The notes: generated from the letters alone by a model not told the origin. Shown: positions 28,153 through 37,949, counted from the first letter of the stretch. The stretch: DNA of 64,000 nt from Pseudomonas gessardii (GCF_001983165.1 NZ_MNPU01000013.1:1-64000); one strand, 5' to 3'. Program-made: numbers and translations.

Positions 28153-29403
28153 ATGACCAGCCGCAATCACTGCCAGACCCTCGATGCCCAGGACCCGCTG
28201 GCGCCCCTGCGCTATCAGTTCGCCCTGCCGGAAGGGGTGATCTACCTCGACGGCAACTCCCTCGGCGCACGCCCGGTGGCGGCGCTTGCGCGGGCGCAAG
28301 CGGTGATTGCCGAGGAGTGGGGCAATGGTTTGATCCGCAGCTGGAACAGCGCCGGCTGGGCCGATCTGTCCCAGCGCCTGGGCAACCGCCTGGCGCCGCT
28401 GATCGGCGCGGGCGAGGCTGAAGTGGTGATTACCGATACCACCTCGATCAACCTGTTCAAGGTGCTCAGCGCCGCCTTGAGCGTGCAGCGCCAACGCCAG
28501 CCGCAGCGTAAGGTGATTGTCAGCGAGGCGAGCAACTTTCCCACCGACCTGTACATCGCCGAAGGCCTGGCCGCGCTGCTGCAACAGGGCTACAGCCTGC
28601 GCCTGGTGAACAGCCCGGACGAACTGCCGGCGGCCATCGACCAGGACACTGCCGTGGTGATGATCACCCACGTCAACTACAAGACCGGCTACATGCACGA
28701 CATGCAGGCGCTGACCGCCCTGAGCCATGAGTGCGGCGCACTGGCGATCTGGGACCTGGCGCACTCGGCGGGCGCAGTGCCGATTGACCTGCACCAGGCC
28801 GGCGCCGACTACGCTATTGGCTGCACCTACAAATACCTCAACGGCGGCCCGGGTTCCCAGGCGTTTGTCTGGGTCAACCCGGCGCTGGTGGAGTTGGTGG
28901 CGCAGCCCTTGTCGGGCTGGTTCGGCCATAGCCGCCAGTTCGCCATGGAGTCCAACTACGTGGCGGGCAAGGGCATCACCCGCTACCTGTGTGGCACCCA
29001 ACCGATCACCTCGCTGGCGATGGTCGAGTGCGGCCTGGATATCTTCGCCCAGACCGACATGGCCAGCCTGCGCCGCAAATCCCTGGCGCTCACCGACCTG
29101 TTTATCGAACGGGTGCAAAGCCGCTGCGCCGCCCATGACCTGACACTGATCACTCCGCTCGACCATGCCAAGCGCGGCAGTCATGTGAGCTTTGAACACC
29201 CGCAAGGCTACGCCATCGTCCAGGCCCTGATTGCCCGTGGCGTGATTGGTGATTACCGTGAGCCGAAGATCATGCGCTTTGGTTTTACCCCGCTGTACAC
29301 CAGCTTTACCGAGGTGTGGGATGCGGTAGAAATCCTTGGCGAAATCCTCGATGAGAAAACCTGGGACCAGCCGCAATTCAAAGTGCGCCACAGCGTCACC
29401 TGA
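28153..29403 (+). CDS. kynU: Kynureninase
   Basis: This 416-residue fold-type I PLP enzyme cleaves kynurenine to anthranilate and alanine. The PLP lysine is K227 in [11 protein letters not shown], the same number as in the well-studied P. fluorescens enzyme. The N-terminal [18 protein letters not shown] is diagnostic. The start at 28153 (MTSRNHCQ) gives that numbering; the upstream ATG at 28072 would add 27 unrelated residues. The anthranilate it makes feeds antABC next door. Confidence 0.95.
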   Translation: MTSRNHCQTLDAQDPLAPLRYQFALPEGVIYLDGNSLGARPVAALARAQAVIAEEWGNGLIRSWNSAGWADLSQRLGNRLAPLIGAGEAEVVITDTTSINLFKVLSAALSVQRQRQPQRKVIVSEASNFPTDLYIAEGLAALLQQGYSLRLVNSPDELPAAIDQDTAVVMITHVNYKTGYMHDMQALTALSHECGALAIWDLAHSAGAVPIDLHQAGADYAIGCTYKYLNGGPGSQAFVWVNPALVELVAQPLSGWFGHSRQFAMESNYVAGKGITRYLCGTQPITSLAMVECGLDIFAQTDMASLRRKSLALTDLFIERVQSRCAAHDLTLITPLDHAKRGSHVSFEHPQGYAIVQALIARGVIGDYREPKIMRFGFTPLYTSFTEVWDAVEILGEILDEKTWDQPQFKVRHSVT

Positions 29404-29419
29404 AAAACCACAAAACCCA

Positions 29420-29506
29420 TGTAGGAGCTGGCTTGCCTGCGATCAAATCGCCTCGGTCTCACTGACATACCGAGGTGCCTGCATCGCAGGCAAGCCAGCT
29501 CCCACA
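29420..29506. repeat. REP doublet after kynU
   Basis: TGTAGGAGCTGGCTTGCCTG and GGCAAGCCAGCTCCCACA form the outer arms. An inner pair CCTCGGT/ACCGAGG sits at the tip. It lies between kynU and the permease gene. Confidence 0.85.
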
Positions 29507-29553
29507 GGTGCTTGGCCAGCAGTAACCATCACAATAATAAAGGGGCACGCCAC

Positions 29554-30960
29554 GTGACCACGCCAGACAACGGCTTTGCAGCAATCACCAACCGCGAACT
29601 GGGCCTGCGGCGCCAGCTCACTTCCGGGCAGATGAGCATGATCGCCATCGGTGGCGCCATCGGCACCGGGTTGTTTATGGGCAGCGCCTATGCCATCGGC
29701 TATGCCGGGCCCAGCGTGCTGGTCAGCTACGCCATTGGCGCGTTGATCACCTTGTTGTTGATGGGCTGCCTGGCGGAGATGACGGTGGCCCATTCCACCT
29801 CCGGCTCCTTTGGCGCCTACGCCGAGTTCTATATCAGCCCCCTGGCCGGGTTTTTGGTGCGTTATGCGTACTGGGCGGCGATTGTGCTGGCGGTGGGCGC
29901 CGAGGTCACGGCGGTGGCGATGTACATGAAGTACTGGTTCGCCAACGTGCCGGAATGGGTGTGGATCGTCTCGTTCTCCAGTGTGCTGATCGTGCTTAAC
30001 GCCATCAGCGTCAAGACCTTCGGCAACTTCGAGTACTGGTTCTCCACGATCAAGATCAGCGCCATCGTCGGCTTTATCATCCTCGCGGTGTATGTGGTGT
30101 TCGGCTCCGGCAACCCGGCTTACGGGGTGCAGAACTACACGGCCCATGGCGGGTTTTTCCCCAATGGCCTGAGTGGCATGTGGATCGCGGTGATCGTGTC
30201 GATCTTCAGCTACCTGAGCGTGGAGATGATCGCGGTGGCGGCGGGTGAAGCGGCCGACCCGGAGCAGGCGGTGAAAAAAGCTTTCCGCGCGACGATTGTG
30301 CGGCTGGTGGTGTTCTACCTGCTGACCCTGGCGCTGATGCTGGCCATCGTGCCGTGGAACCAGGCCGGCCAGAGCCAGAGCCCGTTTGTCACGGTGATGC
30401 AGACCATCGGCATTCCCGGCGCCACCGGGGTGATGAACTTCGTGATCCTGATTGCCGCGCTGTCGGCCATGAACAGCCAGCTGTACATCACCACGCGCAT
30501 GATGTTCAGCCTGTCCCGCGCCGGCTTTGCGCCAAAATCCATGGGCGCCCTGAGCAAGAGCGGGATCCCGCTCAATGCCCTGTTGCTGTCCAGCTCGGGC
30601 ATCGCCCTGGCGACCCTGCTCAACGTGGTGTACCCGGAAAGCTCCTTCACCTTGATGATGGCCATCTCGATGTTTGGCGCGATCTTCACCTGGTTCATGA
30701 TCTTCCTCACGCACCTGTTCTTCCGCCGCTACCGCAAGCGCCATGGCGGGCCGAAGTTGTCGTTCCAACTGCGGCTGTTTCCCTACAGCACGCTGCTGGG
30801 GCTGGTGCTGATGGGCGCGGTGATGATCACCACGTTCTTCACCGAGGCGTTCAAGATGACCCTGGTGTTTGGCGTGCCGTTCCTGCTGATTCTCTCGGCG
30901 GTGTATTACGTGTTTTTCCGCAAAGGCACGGACAAGGCATCGAGCAAGGCCCTGGCATAA
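29554..30960 (+). CDS. Amino acid permease linked to kynU
   Basis: This 468-residue APC-family transporter has 12 predicted membrane segments (MSMIAIGGAIGTGLFMGSAYAIGYAGPSV; the GEAADPEQAVKKAFRA loop). A GTG start at 29554 is chosen because AAAGGGG lies eight bases before it; the first ATG at 29512 has no ribosome site. The order kynR-kynU-permease resembles the P. aeruginosa locus with PA2079 beside kynU. Uptake of tryptophan or kynurenine is likely from context but not proven by sequence. Its last 55 bases overlap a convergent LysR gene. Confidence 0.82.
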   Translation: MTTPDNGFAAITNRELGLRRQLTSGQMSMIAIGGAIGTGLFMGSAYAIGYAGPSVLVSYAIGALITLLLMGCLAEMTVAHSTSGSFGAYAEFYISPLAGFLVRYAYWAAIVLAVGAEVTAVAMYMKYWFANVPEWVWIVSFSSVLIVLNAISVKTFGNFEYWFSTIKISAIVGFIILAVYVVFGSGNPAYGVQNYTAHGGFFPNGLSGMWIAVIVSIFSYLSVEMIAVAAGEAADPEQAVKKAFRATIVRLVVFYLLTLALMLAIVPWNQAGQSQSPFVTVMQTIGIPGATGVMNFVILIAALSAMNSQLYITTRMMFSLSRAGFAPKSMGALSKSGIPLNALLLSSSGIALATLLNVVYPESSFTLMMAISMFGAIFTWFMIFLTHLFFRRYRKRHGGPKLSFQLRLFPYSTLLGLVLMGAVMITTFFTEAFKMTLVFGVPFLLILSAVYYVFFRKGTDKASSKALA

Positions 30961-31802
30961 CCCGGCAACTGCTCGAACGAACGCGCGCACACCAGCAGTT
31001 TGCGACAGGCCCAGTCCTCCGTCAGGGGCTGGGCCTGGAAGGGCTGCGCGTGGGGCCAGCGCTGCAACGCCGCCAGCGGCACAATCCCCAGCCCGGCGCC
31101 ACGGGCGACCATGCGCATCACCCCAGCAAAGCCATCGGCCCGCACCCGGGTCTGCAAGCGAAAGCCCGCGTGCAGCGCCTGCTCCTCCAGGTACACCGCC
31201 AACGCGCTGTCGGCGGCCAGGCCTACATAGTCGTAAGGCAGGCTGTCGATAAAACTCACTGCGCCGGCCGTCAGCGGATGCCCTGTCGGCAGGATCAGCA
31301 TCAACGGGTCGTCGCGAAAGGGGCGGGTCTGCAAGCCATGGGTGTCCACCGCATCGGAAATAATCCCCAGGTCCGCCGCGCCCTGGCGCAGGGCATGGGT
31401 GATGCGCAGGCTGGGCAGCTCTTGCAGGTCGATATCGAGGTTGGGGTGGGCGCAGAGAAAATCCGCCAGCAACTCCGGCAGGTATTCGCTAAGGGCGGTG
31501 GTGTTGCACAGCAGGCGCACCTGGCCTTTGACGCCGTTGGCGTATTCCGCCAGCTCTTGTTGCAGGCGTTCGGCTTGTTGCAACAGCAGGCGTGCGTGCC
31601 GGGCCAGGGCGTTACCGGCGGCGGTCGGGGTCACGCCACGGCGGCCGCGCTGCAGGAATTCGACGCCCAATGAAGCCTCCATGGCGCGGATGCGCGCACT
31701 GGCGGCGGCCAGGGACAAGTGGCTGCGGGCGGCGCCGGCGGTGATATTGCCGGCGTCGAGGATATGCAGGTAGAGGCGCAGGTCGATCAGGTCAAAGTGC
31801 AT
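30906..31802 (-). CDS. LysR-family regulator
   Basis: This 298-residue LysR protein has an N-terminal HTH (LRLYLHILDAGNITAGAARSHLSLAAASARIRAMEASLG) and a substrate-binding domain. Its 3' end overlaps the permease gene by 55 bases in opposite direction, so each transcript is antisense to the end of the other. A REP lies behind its start and the TauE gene is divergent from it by 191 bases. It may control that exporter, but the target is uncertain. Confidence 0.82.
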   Translation of the reverse strand: MHFDLIDLRLYLHILDAGNITAGAARSHLSLAAASARIRAMEASLGVEFLQRGRRGVTPTAAGNALARHARLLLQQAERLQQELAEYANGVKGQVRLLCNTTALSEYLPELLADFLCAHPNLDIDLQELPSLRITHALRQGAADLGIISDAVDTHGLQTRPFRDDPLMLILPTGHPLTAGAVSFIDSLPYDYVGLAADSALAVYLEEQALHAGFRLQTRVRADGFAGVMRMVARGAGLGIVPLAALQRWPHAQPFQAQPLTEDWACRKLLVCARSFEQLPGYARALLDALSVPLRKNT

Positions 31803-31833
31803 GGCTGGGGTTCTCGGGTGCCTGGACGGGCCT

Positions 31834-31908
31834 TATCGCAGGCAAGCCAGCTCCCACATTTGGAAGGGTGAACACATTCAGAATGTGGGAGCTGGCTTGC
31901 CTGCGATA
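31834..31908. repeat. REP pair in reversed (tail-to-tail) arrangement
   Basis: Here the order of arms is inverted: TATCGCAGGCAAGCCAGCTC comes first and GAGCTGGCTTGCCTGCGATA second, with AATGT/ACATT-type ends at the centre. The other REP doublets of the window point the other way. It lies in the divergent gap between the LysR and TauE genes. Confidence 0.8.
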
Positions 31909-31993
31909 GCGGTCTAAGCCTCACACAAAACAAGAGGCAGCCTCAGTATATGGCGAATTTCCAACCCCACGCCAAACCCGCAAACTCCCCCCC

Positions 31994-32758
31994 ATGACTA
32001 CCTTCCTCGCGTTCTACCAACACCTCGGCCCAGCCCTGACCCTGCTGGTGATCGGCACCTTCCTGCTGGCCGGCACCGTCAAGGGCGTAATTGGCCTGGG
32101 CCTGCCCACCGTCGCCATGGGCCTGCTCGGCCTGGCTATGTTGCCGGCGCAGGCTGCGGCCTTGTTGATCATCCCTTCGACGATTACCAACCTCTGGCAA
32201 CTGACCTTCGGTGGGCACTTGGGCGCATTGAGCCGGCGCCTGTGGCCCATGTTGCTGCTGATTTTTCTGGGCACCGGGTTCGGCTCGCTGTGGCTGGGCT
32301 TGGACGGCGGCCCCTGGGTGGTGCGGGCCTTGGGCGGGGCGCTGTTGGTGTATGCGCTGTGCGGGCTGTTGCTGCCGACGCTCCGTGTGCCCGCTCGCAC
32401 CGAGCGCTGGCTGGGCCCACTGTGTGGCCTGCTGACGGGGATCATCACCTCGGCCACCGGCGTCTTTGTGATCCCGGCCGTGCCTTACCTGCAAGCACTG
32501 GGCTTGCACCGTGACCAACTGGTGCAGGCGCTGGGCCTGTCCTTCAGCGTGTCGACCCTGGCCCTGGCAGGCGGGCTGTTCTGGCGCGGCAACCTCGGCG
32601 CTGGCGAGCTGAATGCCTCGTTGCTGGCGTTGGTGCCGGCGCTGCTGGGCATGTGGTTGGGGCAACAGCTGCGCCAGCGCATCAGTGCCACGGTGTTCAA
32701 ACGCGTGTTCTTTATGGGCATGGCGGCCCTGGGCGGGCACCTGTTGATAGGCGGCTAG
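31994..32758 (+). CDS. TauE/SafE-family membrane exporter
   Basis: This 254-residue protein has about eight hydrophobic segments and the family repeats (GTVKGVIGLGLPTVAMGLLG in the first half; GLLTGIITSATGVFVIPAVPYLQALGL in the second). TauE/SafE proteins export sulfite or organosulfonates; some move other small anions. The substrate cannot be told here. It is divergent from a LysR gene that could control it. Confidence 0.82.
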   Translation: MTTFLAFYQHLGPALTLLVIGTFLLAGTVKGVIGLGLPTVAMGLLGLAMLPAQAAALLIIPSTITNLWQLTFGGHLGALSRRLWPMLLLIFLGTGFGSLWLGLDGGPWVVRALGGALLVYALCGLLLPTLRVPARTERWLGPLCGLLTGIITSATGVFVIPAVPYLQALGLHRDQLVQALGLSFSVSTLALAGGLFWRGNLGAGELNASLLALVPALLGMWLGQQLRQRISATVFKRVFFMGMAALGGHLLIGG

Positions 32759-32881
32759 CGCAACAATCAAATGATTACTCGTGCTTGAAGGTCAAAAGTG
32801 TTTTGCCGATCCGAGGCTTACTCACCCGAGGGGTTGCCCGTAGCCTGGGCTCATGCATTTTCAACCTTCAGGTAAACCCTT

Positions 32882-33472
32882 ATGAAAAAAGTTCTGTTGC
32901 TCAATGGCGGCAAGCAATTCGCCCACTCCGATGGCCGCTACAACAACACCCTGCATGATGCGGCCCTGGCCGTGCTGGACCGGGGTGGTCTCGACGTGAA
33001 AGTCACCCATATCGACGCTGGCTACGACGTGGCCGAAGAGGTCGCCAAGTTCCTCTGGGCCGATGTAATCATCTACCAGATGCCCGGCTGGTGGATGGGC
33101 GCCCCGTGGATCGTCAAGAAGTACATCGACGAGGTCTTCACCCAAGGCCACGGCAGCCTGTACGCCAGCGATGGCCGCACCCGTTCCGATGCGTCGCAAA
33201 AATACGGCAGCGGCGGCCTGATCCAGGGCAAGCAGTACATGTTGTCGCTGACCTGGAACGCGCCGCAGGCGGCATTCGACGACCCGAGCGACTTCTTCGA
33301 GGCCAAGGGCGTGGACGCGGTGTACTTCCCGTTCCACAAGGCCAACCAGTTCCTCGGCATGAGCGGCCTGCCGACGTTCCTCTGTGTGGACGTGATGAAG
33401 CGCCCCGCCATCGAGGCCGATGTGTTGCGCTATGAACAGCATCTGGCCCAGGTGTTTAACCTGGCGCTGTAA
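32882..33472 (+). CDS. mdaB: MdaB-like NAD(P)H quinone oxidoreductase
   Basis: This 196-residue flavodoxin-fold enzyme of the MdaB/QOR2 family reduces quinones by two electrons, protecting against quinone stress. The FMN loop region is KKVLLLNGGKQFAHSDGRYN. The middle segment YQMPGWWMGAPWIVKKYIDEVFTQGHG is the family hallmark. A LysR gene follows on the same strand after 41 bases and may be co-transcribed. Confidence 0.88.
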   Translation: MKKVLLLNGGKQFAHSDGRYNNTLHDAALAVLDRGGLDVKVTHIDAGYDVAEEVAKFLWADVIIYQMPGWWMGAPWIVKKYIDEVFTQGHGSLYASDGRTRSDASQKYGSGGLIQGKQYMLSLTWNAPQAAFDDPSDFFEAKGVDAVYFPFHKANQFLGMSGLPTFLCVDVMKRPAIEADVLRYEQHLAQVFNLAL

Positions 33473-33513
33473 TACGGCTAGTATCCACGCAGTCGTATTC
33501 ACGAGGATGCACG

Positions 33514-34410
33514 TTGAAAGCCCGATCCGATGAGCTACAGATCTTCGTCTGCGTCATTGAGTGCGGTTCGATTTCCGCCGCCGCCGAGCAAGTCGGGCAG
33601 ACGCCTTCGGCGATCAGCCGCACCTTGTCGCGGCTCGAAGCCAAGCTCGACACCACCCTGATCAACCGCACCACGCGGCGCATGGACCTGACTGAAGAGG
33701 GCAAGTACTTCTTCGAGCAGGCCAAGCGCATCCTGGAGCAGATGGACGAGCTGGAAGAGCGCCTGTCGTCGCGGCAGAAAACCCCGTCCGGGCGCTTGCG
33801 GATCAACGCCGCCTCGCCGTTCATGCTGCATGCCATCGTGCCGTACGTCGCCGAGTTCCGCCGCCTGTACCCGGATATCCAGTTGGAGCTCAACAGCAAC
33901 GACCTGATTATCGACCTGCTGGAGCAGAGCACCGACATTGCCATCCGCATCGGCGCCCTGGCGGATTCGACCCTGCACGCCCGCTCCCTGGGCAGCAGCC
34001 CGCTGCATATCCTCGCCAGCCCGGCGTACCTTGAGCAACACGGCACGCCAGGCACAGTGGCGGAGCTGGCCAACCACACTTTGCTCGGCTTTACCCAGAC
34101 CGAAACCCTCAACCACTGGCCGCTGCGCCATGTGCAGGGCGACCGCTGGCAGATCGAGCCGGGCATTGCCGCGTCCAGCGGTGAAACCCTGCGCCAGCTG
34201 GCGTTGGAGGGGCAGGGGATCGCCTGCCTGTCGCATTTCATGACCAGCGACGACATCAACGCCGGCCGCTTGCAGTCGATCCTGGCGCCGTTCAACAGTG
34301 GCTATCGCCAGCCGATCCACGCGGTGTACTACCGCAACTCGCAACTGGCCCTGCGTATCCAGTGCTTTTTGGACTTTATCCAGGAGAAGCTGGCGCGCTA
34401 CGCCTGTTGA
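33514..34410 (+). CDS. LysR-family regulator (DsbB/PgrR-like branch)
   Basis: This 298-residue LysR protein starts at TTG 33514, with AGGA six bases upstream. The only nearby ATG (33507) is out of frame and soon stops. The HTH is ELQIFVCVIECGSISAAAEQVGQTPSAISRTLSRLEAKL; the effector domain begins near residue 90 with SGRLRINAASPFMLH. It follows mdaB and may regulate it, a common pairing of LysR genes with quinone reductases. Confidence 0.82.
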   Translation: MKARSDELQIFVCVIECGSISAAAEQVGQTPSAISRTLSRLEAKLDTTLINRTTRRMDLTEEGKYFFEQAKRILEQMDELEERLSSRQKTPSGRLRINAASPFMLHAIVPYVAEFRRLYPDIQLELNSNDLIIDLLEQSTDIAIRIGALADSTLHARSLGSSPLHILASPAYLEQHGTPGTVAELANHTLLGFTQTETLNHWPLRHVQGDRWQIEPGIAASSGETLRQLALEGQGIACLSHFMTSDDINAGRLQSILAPFNSGYRQPIHAVYYRNSQLALRIQCFLDFIQEKLARYAC

Positions 34411-34486
34411 CCGGCGCCTACTGGTCCGGTGTGGTGGTTTTCCGTACCATCGCCCCCTCATTTCCCGCCACGCCCCCGGTAAACCC

Positions 34487-35932
34487 ATGAAGCTCTCTCG
34501 TCTGCGCGCCGACGCCCTGGCCGGACTCACCACGTCTTTTGCCTTGTTGCCCGAATGCATCGCCTTTGCCCTGGTGGCTCACCTCAACCCACTGATGGGC
34601 CTCTACGGCGCCTTTATCATCTGCACCTTGACCGCCTTGTTCGGCGGCCGGCCGGGGATGGTCTCGGGGGCGGCCGGGTCGATGGCGGTGGTGATCGTCG
34701 CGCTGGTGGTGCAACACGGGGTGGAGTACCTGCTGGCGACGGTCTTGCTCGGTGGCCTGATCATGATTGCCTTCGGCCTGCTGCGCCTGGGCAAGCTGGT
34801 GCGCATGGTGCCGCACCCGGTGATGCTCGGTTTCGTCAACGGCCTGGCGATCATCATTGCCCTGGCGCAACTGGAGCATTTCAAGAACGGTGAAGCCTGG
34901 CTCAGCGGCCCACCGTTGTATGTGATGGGCACCTTGGTGGCGGCGACCATGGCCATCGTCTACCTGCTGCCGCGCCTGACCCGCGCGGTGCCGCCGGCGC
35001 TGGTGGCGATTCTTGGCGTGGGGCTGGCGGTGTACCTGCTGGGCTTGCCCACGCGCACGCTGGGCGACATGGCCCATATCGCCGGCGGCCTGCCGACGTT
35101 TGCCTTGCCGCAAATCCCCTGGACCCTGCAAACCCTGGGTATCATCGCGCCTTACGCTTTCCTGATGGCCATGGTGGGGCTGCTGGAAACCCTGCTGACC
35201 TTGAACCTCACCGATGAAATCACCGAGACCCGCGGCTACCCCGACCGTGAAAGCGTGGCCCTGGGCGCGGCGAATATGGTCAGCGGGGTGTTTGGCGGCA
35301 TGGGCGGCTGCGCGATGATCGGGCAGACGGTGATCAACCTCAGTTCGGGCGGGCGCGGGCGTTTTTCCGGGGTGTTGGCCGGGGTCATGATCCTGCTGTT
35401 TATTTTGTTCCTGTCGCCGCTGATCGAGCGCATTCCCCTGGCGGCGCTGGTGGGGGTGATGTTTGTGGTATCCCAGCAGACCTTTGCCTGGGCGTCGCTG
35501 CGGGTGATCAACAAGGTGCCGCTCAATGATGTGCTGGTGATCATGGCGGTGACGGTGATTACGGTATTTACCGACCTGGCCACGGCGGTGCTGTGCGGGA
35601 TTGTGATTGCCGCGCTCAATTTTGCCTGGCAGCAGGCGCGGGAGCTGTACGCCGATGAACATCTGGAAGCCGATGGCAGCAAGCTCTATCGCCTGCACGG
35701 CACCTTGTTCTTTGCCTCGACCACGCCGTTCTTGAACCAGTTCGACCCGGCCAACGACCCGGCCCAGGTCACGCTCGATTGCCGTCACCTGAGTTTTGTC
35801 GACTATTCAGCGATTGCCGCGTTGATGACCCTGCGCGAACGCTACAGCAAGGCCGGCAAGCACCTGCGGGTGCTGCACCTGTCGGAGCGCTGCAAGAAGC
35901 TGCTCAAGCGCGCGCGGGTGCAGCACGACTGA
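34487..35932 (+). CDS. SulP-family anion transporter with STAS domain
   Basis: This 481-residue protein starts MKLSRLRADALAGLTTSFALLPECIAFALV. It has a membrane domain of the SLC26/SulP type and a C-terminal STAS domain from about residue 395 (KLYRLHGTLFFASTTPFLNQF; FVDYSAIAALMTL). The family carries sulfate, bicarbonate or dicarboxylates. LETLLTLNLTDEITETRGYPDRES is a conserved SulP stretch. No carbonic anhydrase or sulfur gene adjoins it, so the substrate is open. It converges on the LprI-like gene with 22 bases between. Confidence 0.88.
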   Translation: MKLSRLRADALAGLTTSFALLPECIAFALVAHLNPLMGLYGAFIICTLTALFGGRPGMVSGAAGSMAVVIVALVVQHGVEYLLATVLLGGLIMIAFGLLRLGKLVRMVPHPVMLGFVNGLAIIIALAQLEHFKNGEAWLSGPPLYVMGTLVAATMAIVYLLPRLTRAVPPALVAILGVGLAVYLLGLPTRTLGDMAHIAGGLPTFALPQIPWTLQTLGIIAPYAFLMAMVGLLETLLTLNLTDEITETRGYPDRESVALGAANMVSGVFGGMGGCAMIGQTVINLSSGGRGRFSGVLAGVMILLFILFLSPLIERIPLAALVGVMFVVSQQTFAWASLRVINKVPLNDVLVIMAVTVITVFTDLATAVLCGIVIAALNFAWQQARELYADEHLEADGSKLYRLHGTLFFASTTPFLNQFDPANDPAQVTLDCRHLSFVDYSAIAALMTLRERYSKAGKHLRVLHLSERCKKLLKRARVQHD

Positions 35933-35954
35933 TCTTCCAGGGATTGGGAGGGGG

Positions 35955-36338
35955 TTATGGGCCGACGAGGTTTTCCAGTTCCTCGGCGCGGGTCTGGGTC
36001 ATGTCCAGCACACAGCCGGAGCCGTTGACCTGATCAATACTGCCGCCGGTCGCGGAGCCGGCAAACGCGCAATTGGCATCGCGGTATTTGATCCACAGGC
36101 GCTGTACATCCTGCAGTTGCTGCCTGCGCGGGCCTTGCTGGGCTTGCAGTGCGGTCTTATAGGCCGTGTTCAGGCGCTTGTCCTGCACCTTGGTTTCCTG
36201 GGCATTGCAGCCGAGCATCGCGGCGGTGGTGTTGGCGGCATCCAGGCACTGTTGCAGGGCCGGGCTGCTGCCAGCGGCCGTTGCGGTGCCGGACAAGGCC
36301 AGCAATAACGCGCTGAGGGCAACGATTCTACGATTCAT
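35955..36338 (-). CDS. LprI/DUF1311-family secreted protein
   Basis: This 127-residue protein starts MNRRIVALSALLLALSGTATAA, a signal peptide cut after TAA. The rest is a cysteine-containing helical domain of the LprI (DUF1311) family. Its marks are QCLDAANTTAAMLGCNAQETKVQDKRLNTAYK and VQRLWIKYRDANCAF. Some members inhibit lysozyme; the role here is unknown. The start at 36338 is preferred over an upstream ATG because it begins with the signal peptide. Confidence 0.8.
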   Translation of the reverse strand: MNRRIVALSALLLALSGTATAAGSSPALQQCLDAANTTAAMLGCNAQETKVQDKRLNTAYKTALQAQQGPRRQQLQDVQRLWIKYRDANCAFAGSATGGSIDQVNGSGCVLDMTQTRAEELENLVGP

Positions 36339-36587
36339 GACGGGCTTCCTGAAGATGATGCGGTGTGCAATCTGAGACCGGACAGTGGCAGTCGAGTTTC
36401 TCGCACTTAGCCCTGCTTGCATGTAAGAACGATCCCCCGATTTACATCCCGGGTCTGCGGGCATGTCCCAAAGCGACAGCGCTTATCCGTGGGCGAAAAT
36501 TACTTTCATAAAGTTTGAAAATATTCCTCGGTAATGATTTATGAGTTTCACAACCAATTCGACGTGACCCTTTCCGAGGAGTACCGC

Positions 36588-37937
36588 ATGGCCGCATCAC
36601 CGGGCGTCTGGCTGTTGGCATACGCTGCCATTGCCATCATTGCATTGATCGTGCTGATTGCACGTTATCGGATCAACCCGTTTATCGTCATCACCCTGGT
36701 GTCCATCGGCCTGGCGCTGCTGGCCGGGATGCCGGCGGATACGATCATGGGTTCCTACGAGGCGGGGGTCGGCAAGACCCTGGGGCATATCGCGCTGGTG
36801 GTGGCCCTGGGCACCATGCTCGGCAAGATGATGGCCGAGTCCGGCGGCGCCGAGCAGGTGGCGCGCACCTTGATCAACCGCTTTGGCGAGCGCAATGCCC
36901 ACTGGGCCATGGTGTGCATTGCCTTCCTGGTGGGGCTGCCGCTGTTTTTCGAGGTCGGGTTTGTGTTGCTGGTGCCCATTGCCTTTACCGTGGCCCGGCG
37001 CGTGGGCGTGTCGATCCTGATGGTCGGCCTGCCGATGGTCGCCGGCCTGTCGGTGGTGCATGCCCTGGTGCCGCCGCACCCGGCGGCGATGATGGCCGTG
37101 CTGGCGTATAACGCCTCGGTCGGGCAAACCGTGTTGTATGCGATTTTGATCGGCATCCCCACCGCGATTATCGCCGGCCCGGTGTACGCCAAGTTCATCG
37201 TGCCGCGCATCCATCTGCCCGCCGAAAACCCGCTGGAACGCCAGTTCATCGAGCGCGAGCCACGCACCCGCCTGCCGAGCTTCAGCCTGACCATGGGCAC
37301 CATCCTGTTGCCGGTGGTGCTGATGATGATCGGCGGTTGGGCCAACCTGATTTCCACGCCCGGCAGCGGCTTCAACCAGTTCCTGTTGTTTATCGGTAAC
37401 TCGGTGATCGCCTTGCTGGTGGCGACCCTGATGAGTTTCTGGACCCTGGGCCTGGCCCAGGGCTTCAACCGCGAGTCGATCCTCAAGTTCACCAACGAGT
37501 GCCTGGCGCCGACTGCCAGCATCACCCTGCTGGTGGGGGCGGGCGGCGGCTTGAACCGGATCCTGGTGGATGCCGGCGTGACCCATGAAATCCTCGGCAT
37601 GGCCAATGCCTTCAACCTGTCGCCGCTGGTGATGGGCTGGCTGTTTGCCGCGCTGATGCGCGTGGCCACCGGCTCGGCCACCGTGGCCATGACCACCGCG
37701 TCGGGCGTTGTCGCGCCGGTGGCCCTGGGCCTGGGTTATCCACACCCGGAATTGCTGGTGCTGGCAACCGGTGCCGGCTCGGTGATCTTTTCCCACGTCA
37801 ACGACGGCGGCTTCTGGCTGATCAAGGAATACTTCAATATGACGGTGATCCAGACCTTCAAGACCTGGACCGTGCTGGAAACCCTGATTTCCCTGGTCGC
37901 ATTCGGTCTTACTTATGGTCTGTCTTGCATCCTGTAA
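36588..37937 (+). CDS. GntP-family permease (N-acyl-D-amino acid locus)
   Basis: This 449-residue protein with about 12 membrane segments belongs to the gluconate permease family ([49 protein letters not shown]). The start at 36588 follows GAGGAG at seven bases; an ATG at 36534 is in frame but lacks a ribosome site. It is followed after 12 bases by the RpiR regulator and then the D-aminoacylase, so it probably imports an N-acyl-D-amino acid or related hydroxy/amino acid rather than gluconate (inference). Confidence 0.85.
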   Translation: MAASPGVWLLAYAAIAIIALIVLIARYRINPFIVITLVSIGLALLAGMPADTIMGSYEAGVGKTLGHIALVVALGTMLGKMMAESGGAEQVARTLINRFGERNAHWAMVCIAFLVGLPLFFEVGFVLLVPIAFTVARRVGVSILMVGLPMVAGLSVVHALVPPHPAAMMAVLAYNASVGQTVLYAILIGIPTAIIAGPVYAKFIVPRIHLPAENPLERQFIEREPRTRLPSFSLTMGTILLPVVLMMIGGWANLISTPGSGFNQFLLFIGNSVIALLVATLMSFWTLGLAQGFNRESILKFTNECLAPTASITLLVGAGGGLNRILVDAGVTHEILGMANAFNLSPLVMGWLFAALMRVATGSATVAMTTASGVVAPVALGLGYPHPELLVLATGAGSVIFSHVNDGGFWLIKEYFNMTVIQTFKTWTVLETLISLVAFGLTYGLSCIL

Positions 37938-37949
37938 CCCGGAGACTCC

